Source of the DNA: Tabrizicola thermarum | GTDB lineage: Bacteria > Pseudomonadota > Alphaproteobacteria > Rhodobacterales > Rhodobacteraceae | DNA: 64,000 nucleotides | Assembly (NCBI RefSeq): GCF_003574395.1 | Contig: NZ_QMJY01000082.1 | Coordinates: 124,001-188,000, forward strand | Direction: 5' to 3' | In this document: positions 27,333 to 36,531 of the stretch, piece by piece | Layout of the letters: each line of letters begins with the position of its first letter | Numbering within the stretch: position 1 is the stretch's first letter | Translations under genes and position numbers: made by a program | The notes under the pieces: model-generated | What the model saw: only the letters and a program-made list of their open reading frames with translations | Database searches by the model: none | Told to the model about the DNA's origin: nothing

Positions 27333-28484
27333 GTGGACAAATACAGGACGACTGAATTGCCAGAATTGACTGCTGCCAGCCTGCCAGACTGGCTTCCTGC
27401 TGCTGTGCGCCATTACCTCGATCACACGGAAGACGGCACATCGCTACGGGAGCTGGCACGGCGTGAAGGCCTGCATGCCTCGACCATCCTGCGTCAGGTG
27501 CGACGGTTCGAAAACCGCCGCGAGGACCCGCTGATGGACGAGGCGCTGTCCGCAATCTCCCGACTTGTTCCCCGAAAGTCCGATGCAACAGCCCAGAAGG
27601 ATGATCTGCCGATGTCTGTGCACCCGCGCCTTGCCGTTTCCGCCGACCAGCCCGATCTCAGCGACGAACAGGCCCTCATGCGCGAAGGCATGCGCGTGTT
27701 GCGGCGACTGGCCGAACCGGGCGCCGTCATGGCCATTGCCCCGGATCTCGACAAGGCCGTGGTGATCCGCGACCTTCCCGACGGGAAAAGCCTGCGCACC
27801 GCCGTCCTGGACCGCTCGGTCGCCCATGCCTTTGCCCTCAAGGACTGGGTGACCTGTCGCAAGCCGGGTCGCGTATCGACCTACGATATCACCTCGGCCG
27901 GGCGCGCCGCGCTGAAGCGCATGGTGGACGAGGAAGACCGCCGTCGTCAGGGCATGGCCGAGGCCGCCGCACCCTTCGGCGACCAGCACCGCGTCTGGGG
28001 CGACCGCGAGGTGATGGACGACGCAGGCCCCCGCCGTGTCCGCTACAACATGGCCGAAAGCCCGGTGGCTCTTCTTGGCCGCCGCCGGGACCGCGATGGA
28101 AAGCCCTTCCTGGAACCCGAACTCGTCGCCGCCGCCGAACGCCTGCGCGAGGATTTCGAACTGGCCCAGATGGGGCCGCGCGTGGCGCAGAACTGGGACC
28201 GGTTCCTGACCGGCGGCGACCGGGGCGCCTTCCAGCCGGACAGCGGACTGGGTGAGGGGCCGACCTCGGCGCGGGGCCGGGTCGCGGCGGCCCTGCGCGA
28301 CCTGGGGCCGGGGCTTGGTGATGTGGCCTTGCGCTGCTGCTGCTTTCTCGAAGGGCTCGAGGTCGCCGAAAAGCGCATGGGCTGGGCGGCGCGCTCGGGC
28401 AAGATCGTGCTTCGCATCGCGCTGATGCGGCTGCGCCGGCACTACGAGGAAACTTACGGCAAGTCCGGCCCGCTGATCGGCTAG
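27333..28484 (+). CDS. gafA: HTH protein with DUF6456 domain, GafA-like gene-transfer-agent activator
   Basis: 383 residues. N-terminal HTH at about 34-62 (GTSLRELARREGLHASTILRQVRRFE), a Pro/Ala/Asp linker, then a long C-terminal DUF6456 region (about 190-375; WGDREVMDDAGPRRVRYNMAESP, GRVAAALRDLGPGLGDVALRCCCFLEGLEVAEKRMGW). In R. capsulatus GafA, with this architecture, directly activates the RcGTA structural cluster and is itself controlled by CtrA and quorum sensing. The symbol is given on architecture and context. GTG 27333 has only weak upstream complementarity; TTG 27357 is an alternative. It converges with lysE, overlapping by 4 nt. Confidence 0.75.
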   Translation: MDKYRTTELPELTAASLPDWLPAAVRHYLDHTEDGTSLRELARREGLHASTILRQVRRFENRREDPLMDEALSAISRLVPRKSDATAQKDDLPMSVHPRLAVSADQPDLSDEQALMREGMRVLRRLAEPGAVMAIAPDLDKAVVIRDLPDGKSLRTAVLDRSVAHAFALKDWVTCRKPGRVSTYDITSAGRAALKRMVDEEDRRRQGMAEAAAPFGDQHRVWGDREVMDDAGPRRVRYNMAESPVALLGRRRDRDGKPFLEPELVAAAERLREDFELAQMGPRVAQNWDRFLTGGDRGAFQPDSGLGEGPTSARGRVAAALRDLGPGLGDVALRCCCFLEGLEVAEKRMGWAARSGKIVLRIALMRLRRHYEETYGKSGPLIG

Positions 28485-29056
28485 GCACCGACCCCGCGCA
28501 GCATCAGCACGACCGAGATCGACGCCAGCCAAACCGAAGCCAGCCGCCGCAAAAGGACCAGAGCGCGCGGCTGGCCGACTTCGCCGGCGCGCAGGACCGC
28601 GCCTGCCGCAGCCCAGAGTGCGGCCACCAGCACCACCAGCCCGGCGAAGAGCGCAAGGTTCAGCGCCAGCCGGTCGGGGGAGGGCAGCAGCACCAACCCG
28701 AAGATCAACGCCTTCGGGTTCAGCGCCGTGGTGACGAACAGCGTCCGCGCCCCCACGGACTGCGCTCTCTCGATCGCTGACAGCGGCTGCCACAGCCTTA
28801 CCGCCAGCACCGCCACCCAGACAGCCGCCGCAAGCGTCATCGCGCCTTGCAGACCCGGGTGATCGGCCAGAGCCGTCGCCCCGATCACGCTCAGCGGCAG
28901 CACCGTCAGGAAATATCCCGCAAGCTCGGCCGGAGCCAGCCGCATTGCTCCCGTCCAGCCCCGCTCGGCCCCGGCCACGAGGACAAGCGAGTTCGTCGGC
29001 CCCGGTGTCAGGAGCAGAAGAAGGACGGCAAGGGCAAGCTCGGTCATGGACATCAT
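28481..29056 (-). CDS. LysE/RhtB-family amino-acid exporter
   Basis: About 191 residues with six predicted membrane helices; the family signature LLLLTPGPTNSLVLVAGAERG is at the N-terminus and TTALNPKALIFGLVLLP in the middle. It exports amino acids or related metabolites. Three closely spaced ATG codons (29056, 29053, 29047) precede the first helix and none has a strong ribosome site, so the start is uncertain by up to three residues. Confidence 0.78.
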   Translation of the reverse strand: MMSMTELALAVLLLLLTPGPTNSLVLVAGAERGWTGAMRLAPAELAGYFLTVLPLSVIGATALADHPGLQGAMTLAAAVWVAVLAVRLWQPLSAIERAQSVGARTLFVTTALNPKALIFGLVLLPSPDRLALNLALFAGLVVLVAALWAAAGAVLRAGEVGQPRALVLLRRLASVWLASISVVLMLRGVGA

Positions 29057-29137
29057 CCGCGCTGTAGCTAGGCCGCTGATGCCCTGTCGGGAAGGGGCGC
29101 GCGTTGACAAGCATCAAGGCAATGACCGGCAAAAGCC

Positions 29138-29169
29138 GAAGGGGGGAGCCGCAACCGGCTCCCCCCTTC
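29138..29169. promoter_or_regulatory. 13-bp perfect hairpin in the lipA upstream region
   Basis: GAAGGGGGGAGCC (29138-29150) and GGCTCCCCCCTTC (29157-29169) with loop GCAACC. The plus strand has no U-tract after it; on the minus strand GGCTTTTGCC follows. TTGACA occurs at 29104 but without a convincing -10. It is either a long lipA leader structure or an insulating element between divergent lysE and lipA. Confidence 0.5.
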
Positions 29170-29325
29170 GTCCGGGGCTTCCCCGTCCCCGGAAGCGCAC
29201 CTGCCACACGGGCGGCGCGGTTTGGATTGCGTGCTGCGCAAGGGGCCAGGGCGGATTGCTTGCATTGCCCTGCGCCTGTTTTGCGCCTATCTGAGAACAG
29301 GCAAGGCGGTCAGGGGGAAATTTCC

Positions 29326-30270
29326 GTGCGCGACCTCAAGATTCCCGAAGGGCGTCATCCCGAAAAGGCGCATCGGCCCGACAATGCCCAGCCGAAAAAG
29401 CCCGATTGGATTCGGGTGAAGGCCCCGACCTCCGAAGGCTACAAGAAGACCCGCGACATCCTGCGCGAAAAGAAGCTGGTCACCGTCTGCGAAGAGGCCG
29501 GCTGCCCGAACGTCGGCGAATGCTGGTCCCAGGGCCATGCCACCATGATGATCATGGGCGAGATCTGCACCCGCGGCTGCACCTTCTGCAACGTGGCCAC
29601 CGGCAAGCCGCAGACGCTCGACGCCTTCGAGCCCGGCCGCGTGGCCCACGCGGTTGCGGAACTGGGCTTGACCCACGTCGTCATAACCTCAGTCGACCGC
29701 GACGATCTGGAGGATGGCGGGGCCGAGCATTTCGCCCAGACGATCCGCGCGATCCGCCATCGTTCGCCCGGCACGACGATCGAGGTGCTGACCCCCGATT
29801 TCCTGAAATGCCCGCCCTCGGCGCTGGAAAAGGTGGTCGAGGCGCGTCCCGATGTCTTCAACCACAATCTCGAAACCGTGCCCGGCCTCTATCACGAGGT
29901 CCGTCCCGGCGCGCGCTATTTCCACTCTCTGCGCCTGCTGCAACGGGTGAAAGAGCTGGACCCGATGATGTTCACCAAGTCGGGCATCATGGTGGGCCTG
30001 GGCGAAACGCGGCAGGCGGTTTTGCAGGTGATGGACGACATGCGCTCGGCGGACGTCGATTTCCTGACCATCGGCCAGTATCTGCAACCCACGCCCAAGC
30101 ACCACCGCGTTGACCGCTTCGTGACCCCGGACGAGTTCAAGGCCTATGAGACGGCGGCCTGGGGCAAGGGCTTCCTGATGGTCTCGGCGACGCCGCTGAC
30201 GCGCTCCAGCTATCACGCGGGGGACGACTTCGCCCGGATGCGCGCCGCGCGGCAGGCGGGCAGGGGCTGA
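29326..30270 (+). CDS. lipA: Lipoyl synthase
   Basis: 314 residues. A radical-SAM enzyme that inserts two sulfurs into octanoyl groups on lipoyl domains. The auxiliary 4Fe-4S cluster motif [13 protein letters not shown], the SAM cluster motif [15 protein letters not shown] and the C-terminal RSSYHAG serine motif are all present. The GTG start at 29326 has AGGGGGA about 8 nt upstream and gives the conserved start [14 protein letters not shown]; the frame is open for 220 nt upstream but that stretch contains the hairpin described at 29138. It ends with a strong terminator. Confidence 0.95.
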   Translation: MRDLKIPEGRHPEKAHRPDNAQPKKPDWIRVKAPTSEGYKKTRDILREKKLVTVCEEAGCPNVGECWSQGHATMMIMGEICTRGCTFCNVATGKPQTLDAFEPGRVAHAVAELGLTHVVITSVDRDDLEDGGAEHFAQTIRAIRHRSPGTTIEVLTPDFLKCPPSALEKVVEARPDVFNHNLETVPGLYHEVRPGARYFHSLRLLQRVKELDPMMFTKSGIMVGLGETRQAVLQVMDDMRSADVDFLTIGQYLQPTPKHHRVDRFVTPDEFKAYETAAWGKGFLMVSATPLTRSSYHAGDDFARMRAARQAGRG

Positions 30271-30275
30271 AAAGG

Positions 30276-30306
30276 AAAGGGCCGCACAATGGCGGCCCTT
30301 TCGTTT
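30276..30306. terminator. Bidirectional terminator between lipA and the convergent barrel gene
   Basis: AAAGGGCCGC (30276-30285) and GCGGCCCTTT (30292-30301) with loop ACAATG; CGTTT follows on plus and CCTTTT on minus. Confidence 0.85.
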
Positions 30307-30325
30307 CGGCAGGTCGGGACTGACT

Positions 30326-31207
30326 TCAGAACTTGAAGCCGACGCCGATGTCGTAGGTCTCGGGTCCGTTCTGGATCTTGGTGCCGCCGCCCTCGACGAA
30401 CAGGCCGTTGCTCAGACCGTAGCTGGCCGAGAGAGAATAGATATCTCTGGAATCCTGCACCAGCACAACATCGCCCCGCACGGTCAGCGACGGCACGACA
30501 TCGAAGCTGCCATAGAGGCGCAACGAGTCGTTGCCATCGGACTGAACGAAGTGCGCGAAGGCTGCGCCGACATCATAGCGGTCGGCATCGTGGAAGGCGC
30601 CGATCTGCAGCAGGGTGGCATTCGGCCCGTCAACATCGGCAAGCTCGCCGGTGATGAACAGGGTGGTCGGGCCCGCCTTGTACTGCATCACCCCTTCAAA
30701 GATGCCCAGGCCGTCGCCGTCGTTCAGATAGTGATAGCCCGCCCCATAGGTCAGGCTGCCTGCGGTGTTCAGATAGGTCAGACCCGGCGTCACGCCCTTG
30801 TCCTCCGCGCTTTCCAGCGGAGTGATCGGGCCGCGCAGGAAGCCAAGCTCAAGGTCAATCAGTCGCGAGGACGAGAACCGAGGCATCACCCGCTGCGTTT
30901 CCAGCAGCGGACGCGGCGCACCGACCGCGAATTCGCCCGCACCCGTGGACAGGACCAGCGCCGCCCAGACATTGGTCACATCGGAGCCGTCATCCAGGTA
31001 GCTTGTGTCGAGCGCGGCGTCGAAGCCAAGCAGTCCGCCAGACCGCCAGCTCATCCCGACATCTCCGTCGAAGGCCCAGACACGCGGATTGGCGTCGAGG
31101 TATTCCAGCTTGACCTCGCCGCCGAAGGTCAGGCCATTGCCGGCCGTCTGCGCCGCAGCGGGAAGGGCCATCAGCGCGGCAAGCGTGGTGAGGATGGGTC
31201 TGTTCAT
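30326..31207 (-). CDS. Outer-membrane beta-barrel (porin-like) protein, paralogue 1
   Basis: 293 residues: signal peptide MNRPILTTLAALMALPAAAQ, then alternating beta strands rich in Gly, Tyr and Asp, ending in aromatic Phe (YDIGVGFKF). It resembles alphaproteobacterial porin-like proteins. It shares the early pattern GEVKLEYLD and a Gly/Trp-rich strand with the next upstream minus-strand gene (GDVELEYLDD), and the motifs VGAPRPLLE and AGRPQPVLE align, so the two are diverged tandem duplicates. Substrate unknown. Confidence 0.75.
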   Translation of the reverse strand: MNRPILTTLAALMALPAAAQTAGNGLTFGGEVKLEYLDANPRVWAFDGDVGMSWRSGGLLGFDAALDTSYLDDGSDVTNVWAALVLSTGAGEFAVGAPRPLLETQRVMPRFSSSRLIDLELGFLRGPITPLESAEDKGVTPGLTYLNTAGSLTYGAGYHYLNDGDGLGIFEGVMQYKAGPTTLFITGELADVDGPNATLLQIGAFHDADRYDVGAAFAHFVQSDGNDSLRLYGSFDVVPSLTVRGDVVLVQDSRDIYSLSASYGLSNGLFVEGGGTKIQNGPETYDIGVGFKF

Positions 31208-31300
31208 TTTGCGGTCCGTCCTGCTCTTTTTTTGGCATTATGCCGCACGATCTGCGAAAAGAAAAGCGCCATCGGACAAGATGTTGAGGATGCGATCCGG

Positions 31301-32230
31301 TCAGAACCGGTAGCCGATCGAGGCCGAGGCAATCGAGTCCGAACCTTCATCGGCGGTCAGATAGCCAAGCTGTCCGAACCCGCCACGGCCGAAGCCGTAT
31401 TCGGCGGACAGCCCATACAGTGTGTAATTCCACTCCGTCGCAGAAATCACCTGAGCGCCGATGGTTAAGGCATCGCTCAGTCTGTAATCACCGAAGAGCG
31501 TCGTGGCGGCAACGCTGGTGACGATATAGTCGGAATCCATGTGATGGATCCCCACAGACCATCGGTCGGTCGCATAGCGTGCGGCGACCTGCCAGCGGTC
31601 GAGGGTCCCGACCGGGGTGTCGAGCATCTCGTAGGCGACGAAAAGATCGGTCCCGCCGGCCCGGTAGATGGCGCCCAGTTCATAGCCCTCGGCCGAGGCG
31701 CTGGGGCCCTTGATCCGGTGCGCTCCGGCACCATAGGTCAAGGCGCCCGAGGTGCCCTTCACGGTCAGTCCGGTGAAATCCAGATAGTCCGAAAGAACGG
31801 CGGTTTGCGCAAGGAACGAACCGCCATATCCCCCGACGGAGGCAAACAGGATATCCACATACCGCGCGCCGCCGGGCTGGGGCAGGGGGAACATCCGCTC
31901 CAGCACCGGCTGCGGTCGCCCGGCGGCAATCTCGCCGTAGGGAGTCACCAGCACTCCCGCAGCCCAGAGCTTGCTGTTGTCCACATCGTCCTGGATCAGG
32001 TCGAAGCCCTGCGTCGTCACGTCAAGGCCGAAGCTGAAGCTGCCTCCGGCCTGACTGCGCCAGCCCAGGGTCAGGTCATGCACGGCCAGCGTTTCGTCGT
32101 CGCTGCCGTCATCCAGATACTCGAGTTCGACATCCCCGGTGATCGCGAAACCGTTCCCGAGGTCTAGCGCAAGCGCCGGGCCCGCGCCCAGGGCCAGACC
32201 CGACAGCAGAAGCGCCGCGCAACGATGCAT
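31301..32230 (-). CDS. Outer-membrane beta-barrel (porin-like) protein, paralogue 2
   Basis: 309 residues: signal peptide MHRCAALLLSGLALGAGPALA, beta-strand repeats and a C-terminal Phe (ASASIGYRF). GGAGG lies 6 nt before ATG 32230. Corresponding blocks with paralogue 1 run in the same order through the chain (LEYLD, then RPQPVLERMFP against RPLLETQRVMP, then TYGAGAHRI against TYGAGYHYL). The 93-nt gap between the two leaves room for a separate promoter for paralogue 1. Confidence 0.75.
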   Translation of the reverse strand: MHRCAALLLSGLALGAGPALALDLGNGFAITGDVELEYLDDGSDDETLAVHDLTLGWRSQAGGSFSFGLDVTTQGFDLIQDDVDNSKLWAAGVLVTPYGEIAAGRPQPVLERMFPLPQPGGARYVDILFASVGGYGGSFLAQTAVLSDYLDFTGLTVKGTSGALTYGAGAHRIKGPSASAEGYELGAIYRAGGTDLFVAYEMLDTPVGTLDRWQVAARYATDRWSVGIHHMDSDYIVTSVAATTLFGDYRLSDALTIGAQVISATEWNYTLYGLSAEYGFGRGGFGQLGYLTADEGSDSIASASIGYRF

Positions 32231-32378
32231 GAGATCCTCCAAGGTGACCGACTCTCCGCAACCCTGGATAGCAGAACAGGCCGTGCCACAGAACTTCCGT
32301 AAGGGCAATTTTGCCCGACTGTGCCCGAAATTCAACGTCTTCACGCGTTTCGGGCGCTCCGTGACGGCAGGTGGCCGG

Positions 32379-33266
32379 TCACTCCACCGTCGGCACGGCC
32401 AGCAGATATTCCGCCACCGCCTGCCGGTCGCTTTCGGGCAGCCGCGCCATGTTTTCCACCACATGCACCATGTGGCCGCCCACACTGTCATACTCCGGCG
32501 TGAAACCGGTGGTCAGGTATTGCACGATGTCCGCCGCCGTCCAGCCCAGCTTGCCCGGCGTGATGTTCGGGATGCGCCCCTGGCCCGAGGGGTTCGGCGC
32601 CCCGCCCAGCCAGCGCGAGCGGTCCATCGCGCCCAGCAGGTTGCGCGGCGTATGGCACTCGCCGCAATGCGCCAGCGCCTCGGCGATGTAGCGGCCGCGC
32701 GCGGCGGTGGGCGTCAGGTTCCCCGGCAATGCCCAGTCATCGGACAGGAACAGCAGCTTCCAGACGCCGATCGTGTCGCGGATGCTGAAGGGAAAGCGCA
32801 ACTCGTGCGGCTGGCTCGGGGTCGGGTCCGCCGGCAGCGTCCTCAGGAAGGCGTAAAGGTCCGCGACATCCTGCATCTCCATCTTCGCATAGGAGGCGTA
32901 GGGCAGGGCGGGATAGTAATGTTCGCCCTCCGGGCTGACCCCCCGCGTGATCGCATTGGCCAGGTCCTGCAACGACCAGTCGCCGATCCCGTGTTCCTTG
33001 TCCTGGCTGATGTTGGGCGCGACGAATGTGCCGAAGTCGGACGGAAAGCGCTGCCCGCCCGACAGCACCAGCTGCGCCGCCCCTTCCGCCTTCTCGGCCA
33101 TGTGGCACGAGGCACAGCCCGAGGCCCAGAACACCAGCTCGCCCTTCGCCGCATCCCCGGTCAGGTTCGCCAGCGCGGCGGCGGACAGCGGTTTCGGCCG
33201 GGCCATCAGATAGAGTCCCCCGGCTGCGACCAGCCCCAGAACGACCAGCCAGCGCATGATCCGCAT
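32379..33266 (-). CDS. Diheme c-type cytochrome, membrane-anchored
   Basis: 295 residues. An uncleaved-looking N-terminal helix (about 5-21) is followed by two cytochrome c domains with heme sites C51-A-S-C-H55 and C201-G-E-C-H205. Candidate Met axial ligands follow each site. It resembles the diheme subunit that accepts electrons from periplasmic dehydrogenases (gluconate/alcohol/aldehyde type), but no dehydrogenase is adjacent. GGAGAG about 6 nt upstream supports ATG 33266 over 33257. Confidence 0.85.
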   Translation of the reverse strand: MRIMRWLVVLGLVAAGGLYLMARPKPLSAAALANLTGDAAKGELVFWASGCASCHMAEKAEGAAQLVLSGGQRFPSDFGTFVAPNISQDKEHGIGDWSLQDLANAITRGVSPEGEHYYPALPYASYAKMEMQDVADLYAFLRTLPADPTPSQPHELRFPFSIRDTIGVWKLLFLSDDWALPGNLTPTAARGRYIAEALAHCGECHTPRNLLGAMDRSRWLGGAPNPSGQGRIPNITPGKLGWTAADIVQYLTTGFTPEYDSVGGHMVHVVENMARLPESDRQAVAEYLLAVPTVE

Positions 33267-33323
33267 CGCGTCTCTCCGTTTCAACCCTGCGGCGAGCCTA
33301 CCCGACAACCCACCCGCGTCCAA

Positions 33324-33500
33324 TCACGGTTTTCGGCGCAGGCTGTCCACCGTCATCCAGTCCGGCCAGCCGATCCACCGCTCGACCGCGACGATCGCCA
33401 GGCATAGCGCCACCACCGCGAACACCAGCCTGACCCGGCCTGCGGATGGAGGGTTCTGCACCCAGCGCCTGGCGCGCAGAAGCCAGTGCAGCTGGTTCAT
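33324..33500 (-). CDS. Small single-span membrane protein, 58 aa, coupled to hpt
   Basis: Short gene read directly from the sequence: it begins [18 protein letters not shown] and ends DSLRRKP. One membrane helix, [20 protein letters not shown] (about 25-44), with a basic N-terminus, predicts an N-in orientation. Its ATG overlaps the hpt stop as ATGA, so it is translated with hpt. Function unknown. Stop-start overlap, hydrophobic profile and codon usage argue that it is real. Confidence 0.72.
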   Translation of the reverse strand: MNQLHWLLRARRWVQNPPSAGRVRLVFAVVALCLAIVAVERWIGWPDWMTVDSLRRKP

Positions 33501-34042
33501 GCCGCGTCCGTGAACCGGACCTTGCCGATGTAGGGCAGGTTGCGGTTTCTCTGGGCAAAGTCGATGCCATAGCCCACCACGAACTCGTCGGGGATCTCGA
33601 ATCCGGTCCAGTCGGCCTTGACGGGCACTTCGCGGCGCGAGGGCTTGTCCAGCAGCGCGCAGGTCTTCAATCGCGCCGGTTCGCGCGCGTTCAAGAGGTG
33701 CAGGACGTGGCTCAGGGTAAAGCCGGTATCGATGATGTCCTCGACCACCAGCACGTCGCGGCCCGCGATTTCGCCCCGCAGGTCCTTCAGGATGCGCACC
33801 TCGCGGCTGGAATGCATCGCATCGCCATAGGACGAGGCTTCCAGGAAATCCACCTCGACCGGCAACTCGATCTCGCGCACGAGGTCGGCGATGAACACGA
33901 AGGACCCGCGCAGAAGGCCCACCACCACGAGCTTGTCGGTGCCCTTGAAATGCGCGGTGATCTCGCGCGCAAGGGCCTCGACCCGCGCCGCGATGGACTT
34001 GGCGCTGATCATCTGGTCGATCACATAGGGGCGGTCAGGCAT
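33497..34042 (-). CDS. hpt: Hypoxanthine phosphoribosyltransferase
   Basis: 181 residues, cytosolic purine salvage enzyme making IMP (and often GMP) from PRPP and base. The PRPP loop [14 protein letters not shown] is intact, as are [10 protein letters not shown] near the N-terminus and [23 protein letters not shown] at the C-terminus. ATG 34042 gives the standard length; the frame continues upstream across the antisense of two plus-strand genes and is not coding there. Confidence 0.95.
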   Translation of the reverse strand: MPDRPYVIDQMISAKSIAARVEALAREITAHFKGTDKLVVVGLLRGSFVFIADLVREIELPVEVDFLEASSYGDAMHSSREVRILKDLRGEIAGRDVLVVEDIIDTGFTLSHVLHLLNAREPARLKTCALLDKPSRREVPVKADWTGFEIPDEFVVGYGIDFAQRNRNLPYIGKVRFTDAA

Positions 34043-34165
34043 GGGTGGCGTCCGGTTGTTGCGACCCCTTCCTAGCCGCCAAAGCCGCAGTTGCCTAGGC
34101 CGTGACATGCCGCCCGCTTGATCTTGCCGGCGCCACGGGGCACATCTCGGGCAAAAGAGACCGCG

Positions 34166-34621
34166 ATGCCCACCCATTCCGAGACCAAGCGCCTGCCCTA
34201 CACAGCGCGCCAGATGTATGATCTGGTGGCCGATGTCGCATCCTACCCGAAATTCCTGCCCTGGAATTCGGCCGCGCGCATCCGGTCGCGCAGACCCATC
34301 GCAGACGGCGGAGAGGTGATGGAGGCCGATCTCGTCATCAGCTTCAAGGTGTTCCGCGAACGCTTCGGCAGCCGGGTGACGCTCTGGCCGGACAAGCTGA
34401 GGATCGACACCGAATACATCGACGGGCCCTTCCGCCACATGCGCTCCACCTGGGCCTTCCGCGACATCCCCGGCGGCTGCGAGGTCGATTTCCACGTCGA
34501 TTTCGAGTTCAAGAATGCCATCCTGCAAGGCATCATCGGCGTGGTGTTCAACGACGCGATGCAGCGCGTCGTGCGTGCCTTCGAACGCCGCGCGGCGGAA
34601 CTTTACGGCCCCGCCCTGTGA
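34166..34621 (+). CDS. Coq10/RatA-type START-domain protein
   Basis: 151 residues. It begins [33 protein letters not shown], typical of the Coq10/YfjG (RatA) family, a hydrophobic-pocket fold that binds ubiquinone or its precursors; in bacteria the E. coli member was also described as a ribosome-associated toxin. A role in ubiquinone function is the likelier one in a respiratory alphaproteobacterium. ATG 34166 is preferred over an upstream in-frame ATG at 34118 because family homology begins here. Confidence 0.85.
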   Translation: MPTHSETKRLPYTARQMYDLVADVASYPKFLPWNSAARIRSRRPIADGGEVMEADLVISFKVFRERFGSRVTLWPDKLRIDTEYIDGPFRHMRSTWAFRDIPGGCEVDFHVDFEFKNAILQGIIGVVFNDAMQRVVRAFERRAAELYGPAL

Positions 34622-34690
34622 AATCCGCGGAACCCGCGTAGGGCAGGGCGCCCGCCCGCGTATGTCCGGGAAACAACGCCCGAGGGACCC

Positions 34691-35554
34691 ATGCGCCTGA
34701 TCGCCTTCCTGACTGCCCTGTGCCTTGCCCTGCCAGCCATGGCCGAGACCATCCGCCTCGGCGACCGCTGGTACGAGATCGTCCTGCCCCGCGCGCCCAA
34801 GGGTGCGCCCCAGATCCTGGCCCTGCATGGCGGAGGTGGCGATCCCGACCAGTTCGCCGCTGCCTCGGGTCTCGGGGCGGCGGCCACCGCGGCAGGCTAT
34901 GCCGTGGCCTTTCCGGCAGGCAGCGGGCGGCGCGGCGACAGGCTTCTGACCTGGAACGGCGGATATTGCTGCGGCTATGCGCAGCGCACACGCGTCGATG
35001 ACATCGGCTTTCTCAAGGCGGTCATCAGGGATGCCCGCGACCGCTTCGGGCTCTCCGACCGGGTGTTCGTGACCGGCATGTCGAACGGCTCGATCCTGTC
35101 CGCAACCTTCGCCGCGCAGAACCCCGGCCTCGTCCGCGCCGTCGCCGGGGTGGCGGGCACGATGGACACCCGCCGCGTCCGCGTCACCGGTCCCGTGCCG
35201 CTGCTCATCATCCACGGCACCGCCGACACCATGGTCCCCTATGACGGTGGCCAGGGCGACACCAGCCTGACCCGCACCGACTTCGCCTCGGTCGCCTCTG
35301 TCGTCAGCGCTTTCCTTGCGCCCTGGGGGGGCGGACTTTCCGAAACCAGCCGCGAGATCAACCGCAAGCCCGACGGCACCACGGTGATCGTCACCGACTA
35401 CCGCAAGGGCGACCTCCCGGTCCTGCGGCTGATGACGGTCGAGGGCGGGGCACACCACTGGCCCGGCGGGCGCAAGGCGCGCCTGACCGAAGGCAAGACG
35501 CAGGAAATCGACGCCAATACCCAGATCCTGCGCTTCTTCGACCTTTACCGCTAG
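34691..35554 (+). CDS. Secreted LpqC/PHB-depolymerase-like esterase
   Basis: 287 residues: signal peptide [18 protein letters not shown], then an alpha/beta hydrolase of the COG3509 family. Oxyanion stretch [12 protein letters not shown], paired cysteines CC in GGYCCGYAQ, nucleophile elbow GMSNGS, acid in [13 protein letters not shown] and catalytic His in GGAHHWPGG. Relatives include feruloyl esterases and polyhydroxybutyrate depolymerases; the true ester is unknown. Periplasmic or secreted. It is followed at 12 nt by convergent cinA. Confidence 0.85.
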   Translation: MRLIAFLTALCLALPAMAETIRLGDRWYEIVLPRAPKGAPQILALHGGGGDPDQFAAASGLGAAATAAGYAVAFPAGSGRRGDRLLTWNGGYCCGYAQRTRVDDIGFLKAVIRDARDRFGLSDRVFVTGMSNGSILSATFAAQNPGLVRAVAGVAGTMDTRRVRVTGPVPLLIIHGTADTMVPYDGGQGDTSLTRTDFASVASVVSAFLAPWGGGLSETSREINRKPDGTTVIVTDYRKGDLPVLRLMTVEGGAHHWPGGRKARLTEGKTQEIDANTQILRFFDLYR

Positions 35555-35566
35555 GCGGGGGCGGGA

Positions 35567-36043
35567 TCAGTCCAGCGCCTGCCGCAACAGCGTCAGCGCG
35601 TGCTCGGTCGCGGCCTTGCGCACCTTCGCCCGGCCCCTTGCGCCGAACTCCACCGTTTCGACCCGGGTCTCGGCCCCCCGGCGCGCCAGTCCGAAGCAGA
35701 CGCGGCCCTCGGGCTTGAACTCCGACCCGCCCGGCCCGGCAATGCCCGTGATCGACACCGCCAGCTCGGCCGCTGAATGCGCCAGCGCGCCCTCGGCCAT
35801 CTCGCGCGCGACGGGTTCGGACACCGCACCATGCGCGGCCAGCGTCGTCTCGGACACCCCCAGAAGCTCGACCTTGGCCGCGTTGGAATAGGTCACGAAG
35901 CCGCGCTCGAACACGTCCGAGGACCCCGCCACATCGGTCAGCGCCGCCGCGACCATGCCGCCCGTGCAGCTTTCCGCCGTGGCGATGCGGATGCCCCAGT
36001 AGCGCGCCGCCGCCAGCAGGTCCGCGACATTCACCCCAGCCAT
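35567..36043 (-). CDS. pncC: CinA-family nicotinamide-nucleotide amidohydrolase (PncC)
   Basis: 158 residues, only the C-terminal deamidase half of CinA: ATAESCTGGMVAAALTDVAGSSDVFERGFVTYSN and ITGIAGPGGSEFKPEGRV are the family blocks. It converts NMN to nicotinate mononucleotide in the pyridine nucleotide cycle. The molybdopterin-binding N-terminal half is absent, as usual for PncC. ATG 36043 overlaps pgpA by 13 nt in the run ispDF-pgpA-pncC. Confidence 0.9.
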   Translation of the reverse strand: MAGVNVADLLAAARYWGIRIATAESCTGGMVAAALTDVAGSSDVFERGFVTYSNAAKVELLGVSETTLAAHGAVSEPVAREMAEGALAHSAAELAVSITGIAGPGGSEFKPEGRVCFGLARRGAETRVETVEFGARGRAKVRKAATEHALTLLRQALD

Positions 36044-36531
36044 GGCTCCACCACCCCATGATAGACGCCCGCAAGTGCCATCGCGACGACCCCGGCGAAC
36101 AGCCCCGCCCAGAGATCGTCCAGCATCACCCCCGCCGCATCGCCCCTCCGGTCGGCCCGGCCCACCAGCCAGGGCTTCCAGATGTCGAACAACCGGAACA
36201 GCAGGAAGGGCACCAGCCAGCCGGGCCAGGCCGCCAGCAGGTCCACCCCGTGCCGCGCCAGCGGGATCACCGTGAAGCACAGCGCCAGAAGCTGCCCCGC
36301 CACCTCGTCGATCACCACTTCCGAGGGGTCCTCGCCGCCCCTTGCCGCCAGATAGCGCGGCACCGCCCAGAACCCCGCAAGCGTCGCCAGCACGAAGCCC
36401 ACGGGCACCGCCCAGGGCAGACCCGCCTGATAGACCGCCACCGCCAGCGCCACCGTGATGGCACTCGCCCAGGTGCCGCTTGCAGGCCTCAGATGCCCCG
36501 CGCCAAGGAAGGTGGCGACCAGCGCGCTCAT
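36031..36531 (-). CDS. pgpA: Phosphatidylglycerophosphatase A
   Basis: 166 residues, an inner-membrane enzyme that dephosphorylates phosphatidylglycerol phosphate. The acidic signature [14 protein letters not shown] and [10 protein letters not shown] are diagnostic, with about four hydrophobic segments. The start overlaps the ispDF stop by 4 nt (ATGA) and the 3' end overlaps pncC, so translation is coupled along the operon. Confidence 0.92.
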   Translation of the reverse strand: MSALVATFLGAGHLRPASGTWASAITVALAVAVYQAGLPWAVPVGFVLATLAGFWAVPRYLAARGGEDPSEVVIDEVAGQLLALCFTVIPLARHGVDLLAAWPGWLVPFLLFRLFDIWKPWLVGRADRRGDAAGVMLDDLWAGLFAGVVAMALAGVYHGVVEPWLG

